Assembly: GCA_028694075.1 (NCBI GenBank)
Contig: JAQUUD010000014.1
Span: 1-24,044, forward strand
DNA length: 24,044 nt
Reading direction: 5' to 3'
Origin: Clostridia bacterium
GTDB lineage: Bacteria > Bacillota > Clostridia > Christensenellales > UBA1242
A program made the translations under genes and the position numbers. Within the stretch, counting starts at the first letter, position 1; each line of letters opens with the position of its first letter. The notes below the pieces were generated by a model, which did not search any database, was not told the origin of the DNA, and saw nothing but the letters and a program-made list of their open reading frames with translations. Positions 23,490 to 24,044 of the stretch are shown piece after piece.

Positions 23490-23836
23490 AATGCCCAGTT
23501 GACTGTTGAAATGCCCAGTTGACTGTTGAAATGCCCGTTTGACTGTCAACTTGTCCATTTAACTGGTTTGTTGCCCGCTCGCACAACTTCGCGCGCTCGC
23601 TTTGACCGTTTGACTCCGTTAGATTTGCCCATTGAACTTATTCAAAATGTCCGTTAGGCTTAGTCGACCCGCCCGTTTGACTCCGTTAGCTTGCCCATTG
23701 GACCTATTAAAAATGCCCGTTAGGCTTAGTCGACTCGCCCGTTTGATTCTCGACTTGCCCGCTCGCCACTATTCTATTGCCCGCTCGCCACTTTTCTATT
23801 GCCCGCTCGCCACTTCTTCTACCCCCCCGACCGCTT
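23490..23836. repeat. Degenerate GC-rich tandem repeat array (about 17 units of 20-24 bp)
   Basis: Units share the core TGCCCGTTTGACT or variants. Units 1 and 2 (23490-23509, 23510-23529) are identical 20-mers, AATGCCCAGTTGACTGTTGA; unit 3 differs at several bases. From about 23604 a longer period of 66-67 bases appears (CCGTTTGACTCCGTTAG, then TTGCCCATTG, then CGTTAGGCTTAGTCGAC, repeated). The last three units (from 23755, 23777 and 23799) start TTGCCCGCTCGCCACT. The array is much richer in GC than its flanks, and the plus strand is pyrimidine-rich. Confidence 0.88.
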
Positions 23837-23965
23837 GTTTTGTATGATAATATTCTCGTTTGTCAGTTTTATCCGCAACAAATATTCAAATTGAGTAATA
23901 AAAATTACTAAATACATATACTAATTTAAAATTTAACAAATATTTAAAAAATTTTGTTATTATAG

Positions 23966-23994
23966 TTGACTTATGAAAAATTATAGTATATTAT
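23966..23994 (+). promoter_or_regulatory. Outward promoter at right edge
   Basis: TTGACT (23966-23971), 17-base spacer, TATTAT (23989-23994). The window ends in GCAGGAT, which may be the ribosome site of a gene starting just outside. Confidence 0.55.
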
Positions 23995-24044
23995 ATATAT
24001 TATTAGTAATACTAGTTATATTTATATAAACTTTTTTGCAGGAT

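Larger units (their letters stand above)
23360..24044. other. 685-base gene-free region at the right edge
   Basis: Holds the acyl-CoA synthetase promoter, the tandem array at 23490-23836, and an outward promoter at 23966-23994. An open frame over 23632-23847 only reads through the repeats and has no ribosome site. Confidence 0.7.

Noticed and set aside
23490..23836. CRISPR array
   Set aside because: Units are degenerate, 20-24 bases and directly adjacent; there are no unique spacers of constant length and no cas genes nearby.
23632..23847. Arginine/leucine-rich small protein
   Set aside because: The frame only reads through repeat units, has no ribosome site and ends with the array.

Overview
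The window is very AT-rich (roughly 30% GC by eye) and looks like chromosomal DNA of an uncultured low-GC Bacillota, probably a Clostridia-like anaerobe. The signs are strong AAGGAGG-type ribosome binding sites, consensus TTGACA-17-TATAAT promoters (several with an extended TGn -10), tRNA genes that encode CCA, an infC-rpmI-rplT operon near a YtxC-like sporulation-associated gene, an ADP-forming acyl-CoA synthetase typical of fermenters, and surface proteins built from InlB/Flg_new repeats. The organism assignment is inference.

Layout. 1-1004 (-): start of rplT, rpmI and infC, with a consensus promoter and a structured leader that ends in an attenuator-like terminator; infC appears to start at ATT. 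1065-2834 (-): three small hypothetical genes, at least two clearly paralogous, in the place where thrS usually lies. 3102-3878 (-): ytxC. 4037-4879 (+): a lipoprotein with one Flg_new_2-like repeat. 5075-5542 (-): greA, with a terminator-like hairpin in its leader. 5826-6897 (+): a DUF378 membrane protein with a long charged tail, then a flavodoxin. 6949-9912 (-): tadA and two CPBP intramembrane proteases. 10119-11903 (-): a short AlaRS with no C-Ala domain, apparently transcribed without a leader. 11987-16342 (-): a 1451-residue surface protein of about 15 repeats with a C-terminal membrane anchor. 16795-18907: tRNA-Gly, tRNA-Cys, tRNA-Leu and a decayed tRNA-Leu copy, with a lipoprotein gene between the last two. 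18953-19606 (-): a coiled-coil membrane protein. 19820-20890 (+): murG. 21233-23359 (-): acyl-CoA synthetase. 23490-23836: a GC-rich degenerate tandem repeat array. A promoter at the right edge reads out of the window.

The most unusual item is at 21011-21119, centred between the convergent murG and acyl-CoA synthetase genes. It is a GC-rich element that folds, with no mismatch in its four main stems (11, 11, 7 and 11 bp) and single-base linkers, into a cloverleaf. A core from its middle hairpin recurs, diverged, inside the tandem array at 23.5 kb and at 16530-16546, so these GC-rich patches may belong to one family of non-coding elements.

Most genes are housekeeping (translation, transcript elongation, tRNA editing, peptidoglycan, energy) mixed with cell-envelope genes. 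No phage, transposase, CRISPR or toxin system was recognised.
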